Program-made: the position numbers and the translations under genes
In this document: piece by piece, positions 1 through 7,175 of the stretch
How positions within the stretch are numbered: position 1 is the stretch's first letter
Layout: each line of letters opens with the position of its first letter
Notes under the pieces: model-generated
What the model saw: the letters and a program-made list of their open reading frames with translations, nothing else
Told to the model about the DNA's origin: nothing
Database searches by the model: none
Assembly: GCA_017466965.1 (NCBI GenBank)
Contig: JAFTTD010000012.1
Span: 1-8,205, forward strand
Source: Bacteroidaceae bacterium
GTDB lineage: Bacteria > Bacteroidota > Bacteroidia > Bacteroidales > Bacteroidaceae
DNA: 8,205 nucleotides
Direction of reading: 5' to 3'

Positions 1-1781
1 AAACTCACAATGTGAAGAAGAAAAACGGACAGCCAGCCAATAAGGTTGAAGGCGAATGGTGGTCGGCGTTCTGGGGCGACAATCTTAACAGCGAGGTGGC
101 AGAGAACACCAAGAATGCCTTCACAAACATGATGAAGAAATACGATGAGGACTTTGCTTATATACGCGACCACATGGGATGGCCACCTGACTTGAGCCCA
201 CGCAACGGATATCGCTCATTCGTTTATGTCTTCGGTTCGGGACTGGAAAACGACAACTCTCCAAACACAGAACAAGGCGGATACCAAAGCGCCATTTGGG
301 TTGACGGCAGAAACTGGCCATGCGTATATGCATCATATTATCCTGTTAGCCGTTTCCGCGATGACGCTGACCAGAAATGGAACGATGGCGACTATCAGCG
401 TGAAGCTATGATACACGAAGGTATTCATGCGCTGTTTGCCGACATGGAGGGTGTAAAGAAGTCTTCATGGTTCCATGAAGCAGGAAACACATGGTTACAG
501 TCAGCAATGAACACAGAGAGAAGCGGTACATACGGAACTCCAGGATTCCTTGACGCATGTCCATTCATAGCTCCGTTCATGCCTATCGAATGTTATTCAG
601 GCTGGTTGCAGGACGGTTCGTTCGGTGGTCCGGCAGCAGAAGGCGTAAACATGTATGACGAAAATGGAAGACAAGTCTGCACATGGAGAAACTTGCTCGG
701 CGGAAACCAGTATGGCAACAGTTTCCCAATCGTGTTAGGAGAAATCTGCGGCAAAGGCTCTATCCCTTGGATTTGGCGTTATTGCAAAGATTATGTACTA
801 AAAGGCATTGGCGACAGCATTGGCGAAGAGCAGATGAGAAGTCTTATTCTGCAATATCGTGCCCGCCAGGCTACATTTGACATCGGCGGATGGGCAACAG
901 GCTACAGACAGATTACAGACAACAACTTCGGATCTACCGTGAGAGCAGAATGGAGAAACGGCGTGTGCAGTACTCCTGGTGGCACAACAGTGGGTGCAAA
1001 TGCAGGCAGTGATCAGATGGCTTGCTGGATTGACTGCGAACCTTATGTGCTTACTCCGTATGTAGATATGTACCGCAACACAGAAGACGGATGGCTTGCA
1101 CCTGACACACTGACAAATCCAGGATGGAGCGGTGCAAACATCATACCTATCCATGTGAAAGGCGACTATTGCGAAGTGGAATTCCTTCCTGAAGATTTAC
1201 AGATGAGAGCACAGCTCTGCTATCGTACAAAAGCTGGAAAGGTTTATTATAGCCATCCTGTTCATTGCGGAACATTGTCGCTCGACATAAGCGACGCTCC
1301 TGCCAACGGTGTCATCTTCTGCGTTGTCGCAAATACTGATTATATCTATACAGGCAACGCTCAACGCAAAAAGCACTATGACTACCGTCTGAAGCTTGGC
1401 GTGAACGCCGTTAAGACTGCATCAAAAGACTGCAGATGGTATTTCTACGAGAGAACTATCAAAGATCAGAGCTACGAGGATTTCATCACAGATGTTGAAG
1501 AAGTTAAGATTGGCGAATCATCAAAGTCTGATTTCAAGGGCATTCGCTTGATGTCGGGTGCTATTAACAGCGGAAGCACATTGAAACTTGACATGAACGG
1601 CAACAATCCTGAAAAGGTTACTGTACGCGTCGTTGGTTTGTCCGGACTCATTGTAGAAGCAGGAAAGCTCAACAATGATGCTACATTTACAATGCCTGCA
1701 GGATTATATCCGGGAATGTATTTCATAACATTCTCTTACGAAGGCAAGAAAGACGTTTACAAGGTCTTTATAAAGAGATAG
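1..1781 (+). CDS. T9SS-secreted putative zinc metallopeptidase (HExxH-x16-E), 5' partial
   Basis: The frame is open to the left edge (in-frame codons from position 3). The first possible start in the window is a GTG at 12 with no signal peptide after it, which a type IX cargo needs for Sec export. I therefore read this as the 3' part of a longer gene, and 589 codons from the GTG are visible. Counting from that GTG, residues 135-139 read HEGIH, an HExxH zinc site. Glu156 in WFHEAGNTW lies 16 residues after the second His, like the third ligand of gluzincin peptidases. The surrounding Trp- and Tyr-rich region (about 1-330) loosely recalls DUF6055-type proteins, an uncertain recollection. About 340-500 is an unassigned, probably beta-rich region. 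From about 508 to the end there is a type A sorting domain closing with GLYPGMYFITF and VYKVFIKR, which directs outer-membrane passage and surface attachment. Secretion is well supported; peptidase activity is inferred from the motif alone. Confidence 0.8.
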   Translation, partial: THNVKKKNGQPANKVEGEWWSAFWGDNLNSEVAENTKNAFTNMMKKYDEDFAYIRDHMGWPPDLSPRNGYRSFVYVFGSGLENDNSPNTEQGGYQSAIWVDGRNWPCVYASYYPVSRFRDDADQKWNDGDYQREAMIHEGIHALFADMEGVKKSSWFHEAGNTWLQSAMNTERSGTYGTPGFLDACPFIAPFMPIECYSGWLQDGSFGGPAAEGVNMYDENGRQVCTWRNLLGGNQYGNSFPIVLGEICGKGSIPWIWRYCKDYVLKGIGDSIGEEQMRSLILQYRARQATFDIGGWATGYRQITDNNFGSTVRAEWRNGVCSTPGGTTVGANAGSDQMACWIDCEPYVLTPYVDMYRNTEDGWLAPDTLTNPGWSGANIIPIHVKGDYCEVEFLPEDLQMRAQLCYRTKAGKVYYSHPVHCGTLSLDISDAPANGVIFCVVANTDYIYTGNAQRKKHYDYRLKLGVNAVKTASKDCRWYFYERTIKDQSYEDFITDVEEVKIGESSKSDFKGIRLMSGAINSGSTLKLDMNGNNPEKVTVRVVGLSGLIVEAGKLNNDATFTMPAGLYPGMYFITFSYEGKKDVYKVFIKR

Positions 1782-1811
1782 TCAAGAACACTCCATTTAT
1801 TCTATAAACTG

Positions 1812-1843
1812 CACCCCAAAAGTTTTTTTTAACTTTTGGGGTG
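1812..1843. terminator. Bidirectional hairpin terminator between convergent genes
   Basis: A perfect 13-bp inverted repeat (CACCCCAAAAGTT at 1812-1824 and AACTTTTGGGGTG at 1831-1843) encloses a loop of six T. It starts 30 nt after the stop of the T9SS cargo and ends 113 nt before the stop of the minus-strand sigma factor gene. The trailing U-tract on the plus strand is short (TTTATTATA). On the minus strand the stem is followed by CAGTTTATA. The hairpin probably serves the upstream plus-strand gene and may also stop minus-strand transcripts. The rest of the 175-nt gap shows nothing else that I can support. Confidence 0.8.
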
Positions 1844-1956
1844 TTTATTATATGCAGGCATAATAAGTCCACTAAGAACCATAGTACTTTTATTATTAAT
1901 TACCTGTTACTCAAATCCATAGACTCCTCTCCTTTTTCCAAAATTCCACTCTGTTA

Positions 1957-2472
1957 TCACCTGAAATCTTTCAATTCACTTTGCAGTTTTTGCCTTGTAA
2001 AGAAAATTCTGCTCTTCACTGTTCCTATTGGCAGACCTAACTTCAATGCTATTTCTTTGTACTTGAAACCAGAAATGTGCATAGCGAACGGAATTCGGTA
2101 TTCTTTAGGCAATTTATGAACAGCGCGATGAATCTCTTTCAAGTCGTATGCCGACTCAGTAAACTCAAAGCCATCGTCTGCGCCAAGATTGATGTGATAA
2201 GAGTTTTCAGTTTTGTCAACAAACGTATTGTCACGTACTGTTTTACGATAATTGTTAATGAAGATGTTTTTCATAATGGTGTAAAGCCACCCTTTGAAAT
2301 TTGTTTCAGGTGTGTATTTCTCCCTGTTGTCAAGCGCCTTCAACGATGTTTCCTGCATAAGATCATAAGCATCGTCGGTGTCTGATGTAAGTTTGAATGC
2401 AAAATGTAACAAATCACTTTGAACAGAAACCAAGTCTCTTTCAAAAACAGTCGTAGCGTTCATAATCTCCAT
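1957..2472 (-). CDS. ECF-type RNA polymerase sigma factor
   Basis: This 171-residue protein has the two-domain plan and normal length of extracytoplasmic-function sigma-70 factors, which direct RNA polymerase to a set of alternative promoters. Region 2 covers about residues 20-78, with DDAYDLMQET (33-42) and NFKGWLYTIMKNIFINNY (58-75) forming the core-binding and -10 recognition helices. Region 4 covers about 113-165: LPKEYRIPF, then the helix-turn-helix YKEIALKLGLPIGTVKSR (138-155), which reads the -35 element. The start at 2472 has an A-rich leader (AAAGAAAA) as is usual in Bacteroidetes; a second Met three codons in (2463) is an alternative. The gene converges on the T9SS cargo and is divergent from the transporter. 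No anti-sigma or FecR-like gene lies beside it within the window, and the upstream gene on the same strand is absent, so the gene appears monocistronic. Its stimulus and regulon cannot be told from the sequence. Confidence 0.93.
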   Translation of the reverse strand: MEIMNATTVFERDLVSVQSDLLHFAFKLTSDTDDAYDLMQETSLKALDNREKYTPETNFKGWLYTIMKNIFINNYRKTVRDNTFVDKTENSYHINLGADDGFEFTESAYDLKEIHRAVHKLPKEYRIPFAMHISGFKYKEIALKLGLPIGTVKSRIFFTRQKLQSELKDFR

Positions 2473-2627
2473 TTTTCTTTGTTAAACAATCTGTTCCTTA
2501 ATTATTTCGCAATTTTACACTGTTTAGCAATTAAATAAGGAGAAAATGCGTTTATAGGAAGGTAAAAAAACAGATTCTGTCAGTTTTCGGATGCTAAAAA
2601 GATAGTTTTCAGGTATTGCAGCAGGAC

Positions 2628-2649
2628 TTGAAACACAAAATAGTTTCAA
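2628..2649. repeat. Short inverted repeat upstream of the transporter promoter
   Basis: TTGAAAC (2628-2634) and GTTTCAA (2643-2649) form a perfect 7-bp inverted repeat with an 8-nt AT-rich spacer. Its right edge is 23 nt upstream of the -33 box of the promoter at 2673. The placement would suit an operator or activator site in this divergent intergenic region, but a 7-bp repeat in AT-rich DNA can arise by chance. Confidence 0.3.
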
Positions 2650-2672
2650 AAGTTCAGCAAGTAGGTATTAAA

Positions 2673-2704
2673 TTTGTGTAATTTCTGAAATCCTTGTATT
2701 TTTG
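2673..2704 (+). promoter_or_regulatory. Bacteroidetes-type promoter for the AspT/YidE-family transporter
   Basis: TTTG at 2673-2676, a 20-nt spacer, then TATTTTTG at 2697-2704 match the primary sigma factor consensus of Bacteroidetes (TTTG, 19-21 nt, TAnnTTTG) without a mismatch. The box ends 26 nt before the ATG at 2731, so the transcript would have a short leader of roughly 15-20 nt. That leader is A-rich (AAACAAAAAAACGAAA), fitting translation initiation without a Shine-Dalgarno site. No equally good promoter was found for the divergent sigma factor gene. The best minus-strand candidate is CAATTTTA at 2510-2517, which has one mismatch and no partner TTTG at the right distance. Confidence 0.75.
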
Positions 2705-2730
2705 CAGAATAAACAAAAAAACGAAACCTT

Positions 2731-4329
2731 ATGTTGACAGAATTACTTAAATCATCCTATTTTGCACTGTTCGTAATCGTAGCCCTTGGATTCATGCTGG
2801 GGCGTATCAAAATAAAGGGAGTCTCGCTCGACGTGTCTGCTGTGATTTTCATAGCGCTGCTGTTTGGGCATTACGGTGTCTTCATTCCAAAAGAATTAGG
2901 AAACTTCGGACTGGTTCTATTTATTTTCACAATCGGAATACAAGCTGGTCCAGGATTCTTTGACTCATTCAAAAGCAAGGGCAAAACATTAATAATCATA
3001 ACCGTACTGATTATTGCATCTGCCGCCCTTACAGCTGTTGGACTAAAATACGCCTTTGATATTGAAACAGCAAGTCTTGTAGGACTTATAGCCGGTGCGC
3101 TGACAAGTACGCCTGGATTGGCTGTTGCTATTGACAGTACAGCATCGCCATTGGCTTCTATTGCATACGGTATTGCTTATCCATTCGGAGTGATTGGAGT
3201 TATTCTTTTCGTCAAACTTCTTCCAAAAATATTGCGCATAGACCTTGAGAAGGAGGCGAAAATACTGGATGCTCAGCGAAGATCTAAATTTCCGGAAATG
3301 ACCACATGCCTTTTTAAGGTTACAAACGAAGCTGTTTTTGGAAGAACGCTTGCAGAACTCAAATTTTCAGGCATGACTGGTGCCATCATTTCAAGAATGA
3401 AGTCAGGGAAAAACATAATTATCCCAATGGGAACAACTGTTCTTAAAGATGGAGACTGGGTTCAGTGCGTAGGCACTAATGAAGCTCTGTCACAGGCAGA
3501 AGTTCTTCTTGGCGAACGTGAAGAGGGAGAACTTCCTCTTGCAGAAACACAGGATATACAGTCGTTGTTGCTAACTGAAAAACGAATTGTGGGCAAACAA
3601 TTGGGCGATTTGAAACTTCATCAGAACTTCGGATGTACTGTTACACGAGTGCGCCGAAGCGGAATTGACCTCACGCCATCAGAAAGTTTGGAACTCAAAT
3701 TTGGCGACAAACTTATGGTAGTAGGTGAAAAAGAAGGACTCAACGGTTTCGCATGCATGATTGGCAACAACGCAAAACTTCTGTCAGATACAGACTTTTT
3801 CCCTATCGCTATGGGTATTGTGCTCGGTGTGATATTCGGCAAACTCAACATTTCATTTGGCGACGGCATGTCGTTCTCACCAGGCCTCACAGGAGGAGTT
3901 CTGATTGTTGCGCTTATTCTTAGTGCTGTGGGCAAGACTGGTCCGATACTTTGGTCTATGTCCGGACCTTCAAACCAGCTATTGCGCCAGCTTGGTCTCC
4001 TGCTGTTTCTTGCCGAAGTAGGAACATCGGCAGGAAAAACACTTGTTGCAACTTTCCAGACAAGCGGACTTCTGCTTTTCGGTGTAGGTGCCATCATTAC
4101 TCTTGTGCCAATGCTTGTCGCAGTAATTGTAGGACGCCTTATATTTAAGATTTCTATACTTGATTTGCTCGGAACTATCACAGGAGGCATGACAAGTACA
4201 CCTGGACTTGCCGCTGCAGACTCTATGGTTGACAGCAATATTCCAAGTGTTGCATACGCCACTGTTTATCCTATTGCTATGGTGTTCCTCATCATATTCA
4301 TCCAATTTATTGCAATGTTTATTGTATAA
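2731..4329 (+). CDS. AspT/YidE/YbjL-family transporter with two RCK_C domains
   Basis: This 532-residue inner-membrane protein belongs to the aspartate:alanine exchanger family. Two homologous hydrophobic halves (about 1-170 and 355-532) flank a cytosolic insert. The duplication is easy to see. TSTPGL occurs at 125-130 and again at 488-493, and each copy is followed at the same distance by an AY...YP segment (145-151 and 508-514), a gapless offset of 363 residues. The insert holds two RCK_C (TrkA_C) ligand-binding domains, about 191-265 and 272-345, the second containing KLMVVGEKEG. Known members exchange aspartate for alanine (Tetragenococcus AspT) or export succinate (Corynebacterium SucE1); YidE and YbjL have no settled substrate. 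Succinate is a main fermentation product of Prevotella, so dicarboxylate exchange is a reasonable inference, but the sequence does not fix the substrate. Length and both halves look intact. The gene has its own promoter, is divergent from the sigma factor gene, and has no clear terminator after it. Confidence 0.92.
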   Translation: MLTELLKSSYFALFVIVALGFMLGRIKIKGVSLDVSAVIFIALLFGHYGVFIPKELGNFGLVLFIFTIGIQAGPGFFDSFKSKGKTLIIITVLIIASAALTAVGLKYAFDIETASLVGLIAGALTSTPGLAVAIDSTASPLASIAYGIAYPFGVIGVILFVKLLPKILRIDLEKEAKILDAQRRSKFPEMTTCLFKVTNEAVFGRTLAELKFSGMTGAIISRMKSGKNIIIPMGTTVLKDGDWVQCVGTNEALSQAEVLLGEREEGELPLAETQDIQSLLLTEKRIVGKQLGDLKLHQNFGCTVTRVRRSGIDLTPSESLELKFGDKLMVVGEKEGLNGFACMIGNNAKLLSDTDFFPIAMGIVLGVIFGKLNISFGDGMSFSPGLTGGVLIVALILSAVGKTGPILWSMSGPSNQLLRQLGLLLFLAEVGTSAGKTLVATFQTSGLLLFGVGAIITLVPMLVAVIVGRLIFKISILDLLGTITGGMTSTPGLAAADSMVDSNIPSVAYATVYPIAMVFLIIFIQFIAMFIV

Positions 4330-4340
4330 ATTATAAGAGG

Positions 4341-4428
4341 AGTTAAGAAGTTAAGAAGTTAAAGTAGTTAAGGAGTTAAGTAGTTAAAGGAGTTAAGAAG
4401 TTAAGGAGTTAAGTCTATGAGAAGTTAA
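4341..4428 (+). repeat. AGTTAA tandem array with 25-bp higher-order period
   Basis: AGTTAA begins at 4341, 4349, 4357, 4366, 4374, 4382, 4391, 4399 and 4407, with one outlying copy at 4423. The spacings 8, 8, 9 repeat, so the array is three imperfect 25-bp units (4341-4365, 4366-4390, 4391-4415), each made of three 8/8/9-bp subunits. Bases following the core are mostly GA, GG or GT. The plus strand has no cytosine from 4314 to 4414. Because TTAA is its own complement and recurs with a period not divisible by three, stop codons fall in all six frames. It lies between the transporter stop and the protease start. Function is unknown: a polymorphic slippage tract, an mRNA spacer or a protein-binding array are possible. 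No terminator hairpin and no convincing promoter were found in this 169-nt gap, so the two flanking genes may be co-transcribed. Confidence 0.85.
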
Positions 4429-4498
4429 AAGAGGACGAATGCTTGATGACTTTAGAATTCCTGGATTCCCAAATGCATAATAACCTAAAAAACATAAC

Positions 4499-6877
4499 AT
4501 GAACAAGTATTATTTGGTCCTGCTATTTGCAGGACTTTTATTCTGCACTTCTGCAGATGCACAAAGAAAGAAAAGAAAGAGTGAACCCAAAAAAGTAGAA
4601 GCACCGGCTCCGCAGAAGCCAAAACCATCTGTTGACATGAAAGGACTTTTCAATGTTACAAAAATGGATACAGACTGGTTCTTTGAAATTCCTGATTCAT
4701 TGATAGGACGTGAGTTCCTTACTACAACACGCTACACAAGTACTCCTGCAAATATCGGAGTGTTCGGAGGCGAACAAGTAAATGAACAAACCCTATATTG
4801 GGAAGTAGCTCCTGAAAAGCGGTTGCTTCTGCGTGCAAAACTGCTTGTTAACACGGCTGATTCGTCACAGATGATAAACCGTGCCATAGTCATCTCTAAC
4901 GAGAATCCGATAATAGGATCATTCAAGATTGAATCCCACAAGGACAAACTATATAAAATAAAGGTAAATTCTTTTTTCAACGAAGACAATGAAGCTCTCG
5001 GACTACCGTCTTCTGTTAAGCGCGAATACGGACTGTCTGTCCAAATAGGAAATCTGTCGTTCATAGAAGACATCAAGAGCTTTCCTATGAACACAGAAGT
5101 CAGACTCACCAAAACATGGAACTGCTCTAAAGCAAGTCTTCCGACAGCATCTTCCACTGGCAAAGCAACATTCCGACTGAACATATCTTTCATTCTTCTG
5201 CCAGAACGCCCTATGATGCGCCGATACTACGACCCTCGCGTGGGATATTTTGCAGACCAATACAATGAATTCAGCGACAAACAGCAAAGAGTCAGAAACA
5301 AAAAGTTCATAACTCGCTGGCGACTTGAACCAAAACCTGAAGATGTGGAACGTATGCGAAGAGGAGAACTTGTAGAACCTCAAAAACCAATCATTTACTA
5401 CATTGACCCTGCTACACCTAAACAGTGGCGCAAATATCTCATACAAGGTGTTAACGACTGGCAAACCGCATTTGAAAAGGCTGGTTTCAAGAATGCTATA
5501 ATAGGCAAGGAATGGCCGGAAAACGATTCTACAATGAGTATGGAAGATGCACGCTACTCAGTCATCCGTTATCTTGCTTCGCCTATAGAGAATGCTTACG
5601 GACCGAACGTGCACGACCCTCGCACTGGCGAAATCCTTGAAAGCCACATCTGCTGGTACCATAATGTGATGAAACTGCTTCACGACTGGTACATGATTCA
5701 AGCATCAACAATTGATGAAGCAGCGCAGAAGATGAATTACGACGAGGCTCTGATGGGAGACCTCATACGTTTCGTTTCTTCACACGAAGTTGGACACACG
5801 CTTGGACTTCGCCATAACTTCGGCGCAAGCAGCACTGTTCCTGTAGATAGCCTCAGAAACAAGGAGTGGGTGGAAAAGTACGGACATACGCCAAGCATCA
5901 TGGACTATGCACGATTCAACTATGTGGCACAACCTGAAGACGGCATATCACGCAAAGGCATATTCCCTCGAATCAACGACTATGACATCTGGGCTATAGA
6001 ATGGGGATACACTCCTATGCTTGACGCAACAGACGAGGACTCAGACCACGAACTGCTTGAGCAGCTTGTTGCAAAGCGTCTTCCGGGCAATCCGCGCCTA
6101 TGGTGGGGCGACGGTGAAGGCAACCGAAGCGACCCGCGATGCCTCACTGAGGACTTAAGCGACGACGTTATGAAAGCAAGCGAATACGGCATAAGGAACC
6201 TTAAAATCCAGTTGGCGAATCTTCCACAATGGTCATACGAAAAAAACGACATCAACAATACTAACCTTACAGCTATTTACAACCAGATTCTGTCGCAGTT
6301 CTCACGCTACAACGGCCATGTGATGAGGCAGATAGGAGGATATTACAAAGACTTCAAGACAGTTGACCAGAAAGGCGACATATTCACTCCTACTCCACGT
6401 GAAAAGCAGAAGTCAGCGATGGACTATTTGCAGCGCAATATATTCACAGAACCAACATGGCTGATAGAGAACGACTACATGAGACGCATGACATCAGACC
6501 CTCAACAAGTCACCATATCTGTAGGCGTGAAAACTTTGACAACATTATTAGGTTCAACATCTTTCAACGAAGAATACACCTGTCAGGAATTTTATTCAGA
6601 TTTGACTAAAATGATATTCAAAGAAGCGGACACACGTGAGAAAGTGACAAAATATCGCGCCAACATACAATCAGAATTTGTCAATCACCTTATAAGCCAA
6701 TACAAGACTTTAGCCGTAACAAGCGAGAAGAGACCATACATCCTGTTTGCGCTAAAACAGCTTAAAACAAAAACCGGAAATGCGATGAACAGCAGTAATG
6801 ACGCATTTACCAAAGCACATTTTGTTAATCTGAACGATGCAATCACAAGAGCACTCAGTATAAATGCCGGAGCATAA
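4499..6877 (+). CDS. Exported zinc-dependent metzincin protease with DUF5118/DUF5117 regions
   Basis: This 792-residue protein begins with a Sec signal peptide (hydrophobic YYLVLLFAGLLF, probable cleavage SADA|Q after residue 21). A basic, proline-rich linker follows to about 46. Residues about 47-95 look like DUF5118 and about 100-290 like DUF5117, the N-terminal modules usual in this Bacteroidetes family. The catalytic domain holds HEVGHTLGLRH at 429-439, the full metzincin signature HExxHxxGxxH: His429, His433 and His439 bind zinc and Glu430 is the general base. SIMDY at 466-470 supplies the Met-turn (Met468). The length is close to what I recall for the family, about 800-850 residues. Cys16 is preceded by Phe, so there is no proper lipobox. 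The C-terminus lacks a T9SS sorting domain, so a periplasmic or outer-membrane-associated location is more likely than T9SS surface display. The substrate is unknown. The ATG at 4499 has an A-rich leader. Confidence 0.93.
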   Translation: MNKYYLVLLFAGLLFCTSADAQRKKRKSEPKKVEAPAPQKPKPSVDMKGLFNVTKMDTDWFFEIPDSLIGREFLTTTRYTSTPANIGVFGGEQVNEQTLYWEVAPEKRLLLRAKLLVNTADSSQMINRAIVISNENPIIGSFKIESHKDKLYKIKVNSFFNEDNEALGLPSSVKREYGLSVQIGNLSFIEDIKSFPMNTEVRLTKTWNCSKASLPTASSTGKATFRLNISFILLPERPMMRRYYDPRVGYFADQYNEFSDKQQRVRNKKFITRWRLEPKPEDVERMRRGELVEPQKPIIYYIDPATPKQWRKYLIQGVNDWQTAFEKAGFKNAIIGKEWPENDSTMSMEDARYSVIRYLASPIENAYGPNVHDPRTGEILESHICWYHNVMKLLHDWYMIQASTIDEAAQKMNYDEALMGDLIRFVSSHEVGHTLGLRHNFGASSTVPVDSLRNKEWVEKYGHTPSIMDYARFNYVAQPEDGISRKGIFPRINDYDIWAIEWGYTPMLDATDEDSDHELLEQLVAKRLPGNPRLWWGDGEGNRSDPRCLTEDLSDDVMKASEYGIRNLKIQLANLPQWSYEKNDINNTNLTAIYNQILSQFSRYNGHVMRQIGGYYKDFKTVDQKGDIFTPTPREKQKSAMDYLQRNIFTEPTWLIENDYMRRMTSDPQQVTISVGVKTLTTLLGSTSFNEEYTCQEFYSDLTKMIFKEADTREKVTKYRANIQSEFVNHLISQYKTLAVTSEKRPYILFALKQLKTKTGNAMNSSNDAFTKAHFVNLNDAITRALSINAGA

Positions 6878-7175
6878 TATATCCGGGAAGTTCAGGATCA
6901 AAGAATATTTTTATATTACCGATGTTTACAACCATGAATATCTGGAGACTCTAATAAACGTCACTTTAGCTAAGTGCAGATTTCTTCATAAACAAAAAGC
7001 AATAAAACAAATTAAATGCTACATCATTGGCTTAAACTCATTTATAAGGTAGCAAACAATGAAAGCGGAATTACCAAAATAACAGTAATTCCGCTTTCTA
7101 AAAATTCATATAGGTAGATTAAACATTTTATTCTATAGAATCAATCCAAGTTTTTATTCTAATAATATAAAACTA
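6878..7175. other. Intergenic region between convergent genes, no supported gene
   Basis: These 298 nt lie between the protease stop and the stop of the minus-strand LYLP-domain gene. They hold the strong hairpin at 7061-7098. They also contain a small hairpin CACTT/AAGTG (6962-6966 and 6972-6976, 5-nt loop), too weak to call a terminator by itself. A 62-codon frame that starts inside the protease gene runs through here, but its product resembles nothing I recognise. The composition is strongly AT-rich. Confidence 0.6.
7061..7098. terminator. Bidirectional hairpin, 14-bp perfect stem
   Basis: GAAAGCGGAATTAC (7061-7074) and GTAATTCCGCTTTC (7085-7098) pair perfectly around a 10-nt loop. The hairpin lies 183 nt after the protease stop and 77 nt downstream of the minus-strand LYLP-domain gene's stop. 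Neither strand has a strong U-tract after the stem (TAAAAATTC on plus, ATTGTTTGC on minus). Its place between convergent genes suggests that it ends transcripts from one or both sides. It could also act as a 3'-end stabilising stem. Confidence 0.7.

Noticed and set aside
1841..2119. A plus-strand frame of 92 codons over the 3' end of the sigma factor gene
   Set aside because: It starts within the terminator hairpin and is antisense to the conserved sigma region 4. The protein has no family features.
2510..2545. Promoter for the sigma factor gene on the minus strand
   Set aside because: TAAAATTG has one mismatch to the -7 box, and no TTTG lies at the needed distance. It is too weak to list as a feature.
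3621..4262. A 213-codon minus-strand open frame inside the transporter gene
   Set aside because: It is antisense to a well-supported membrane protein. The Pro/Ser/Thr-rich product has no domain sense, so it is a shadow frame.
4341..4428. CRISPR array
   Set aside because: The units are 8-9 bp and contiguous, with no unique spacers and no cas genes nearby. It is a simple tandem array.
4440..4498. A separate promoter for the metzincin gene
   Set aside because: No TAnnTTTG box with a TTTG at 19-21 nt is present. The closest, TAGAATTC near 4452, has two mismatches and no partner box.
4499..4560. Lipoprotein signal on the metzincin (Cys16 in LLFC)
   Set aside because: The residue before the Cys is Phe, which does not fit a lipobox (a small residue is required), and an ordinary cleavage site SADA|Q follows.
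6864..7052. A 62-codon plus-strand frame overlapping the 3' end of the metzincin gene
   Set aside because: It begins 14 nt inside the protease gene, lies in AT-rich intergenic DNA, and gives a product with no recognisable family, signal peptide or motif. Its ATG is better explained as part of the protease's last codons.
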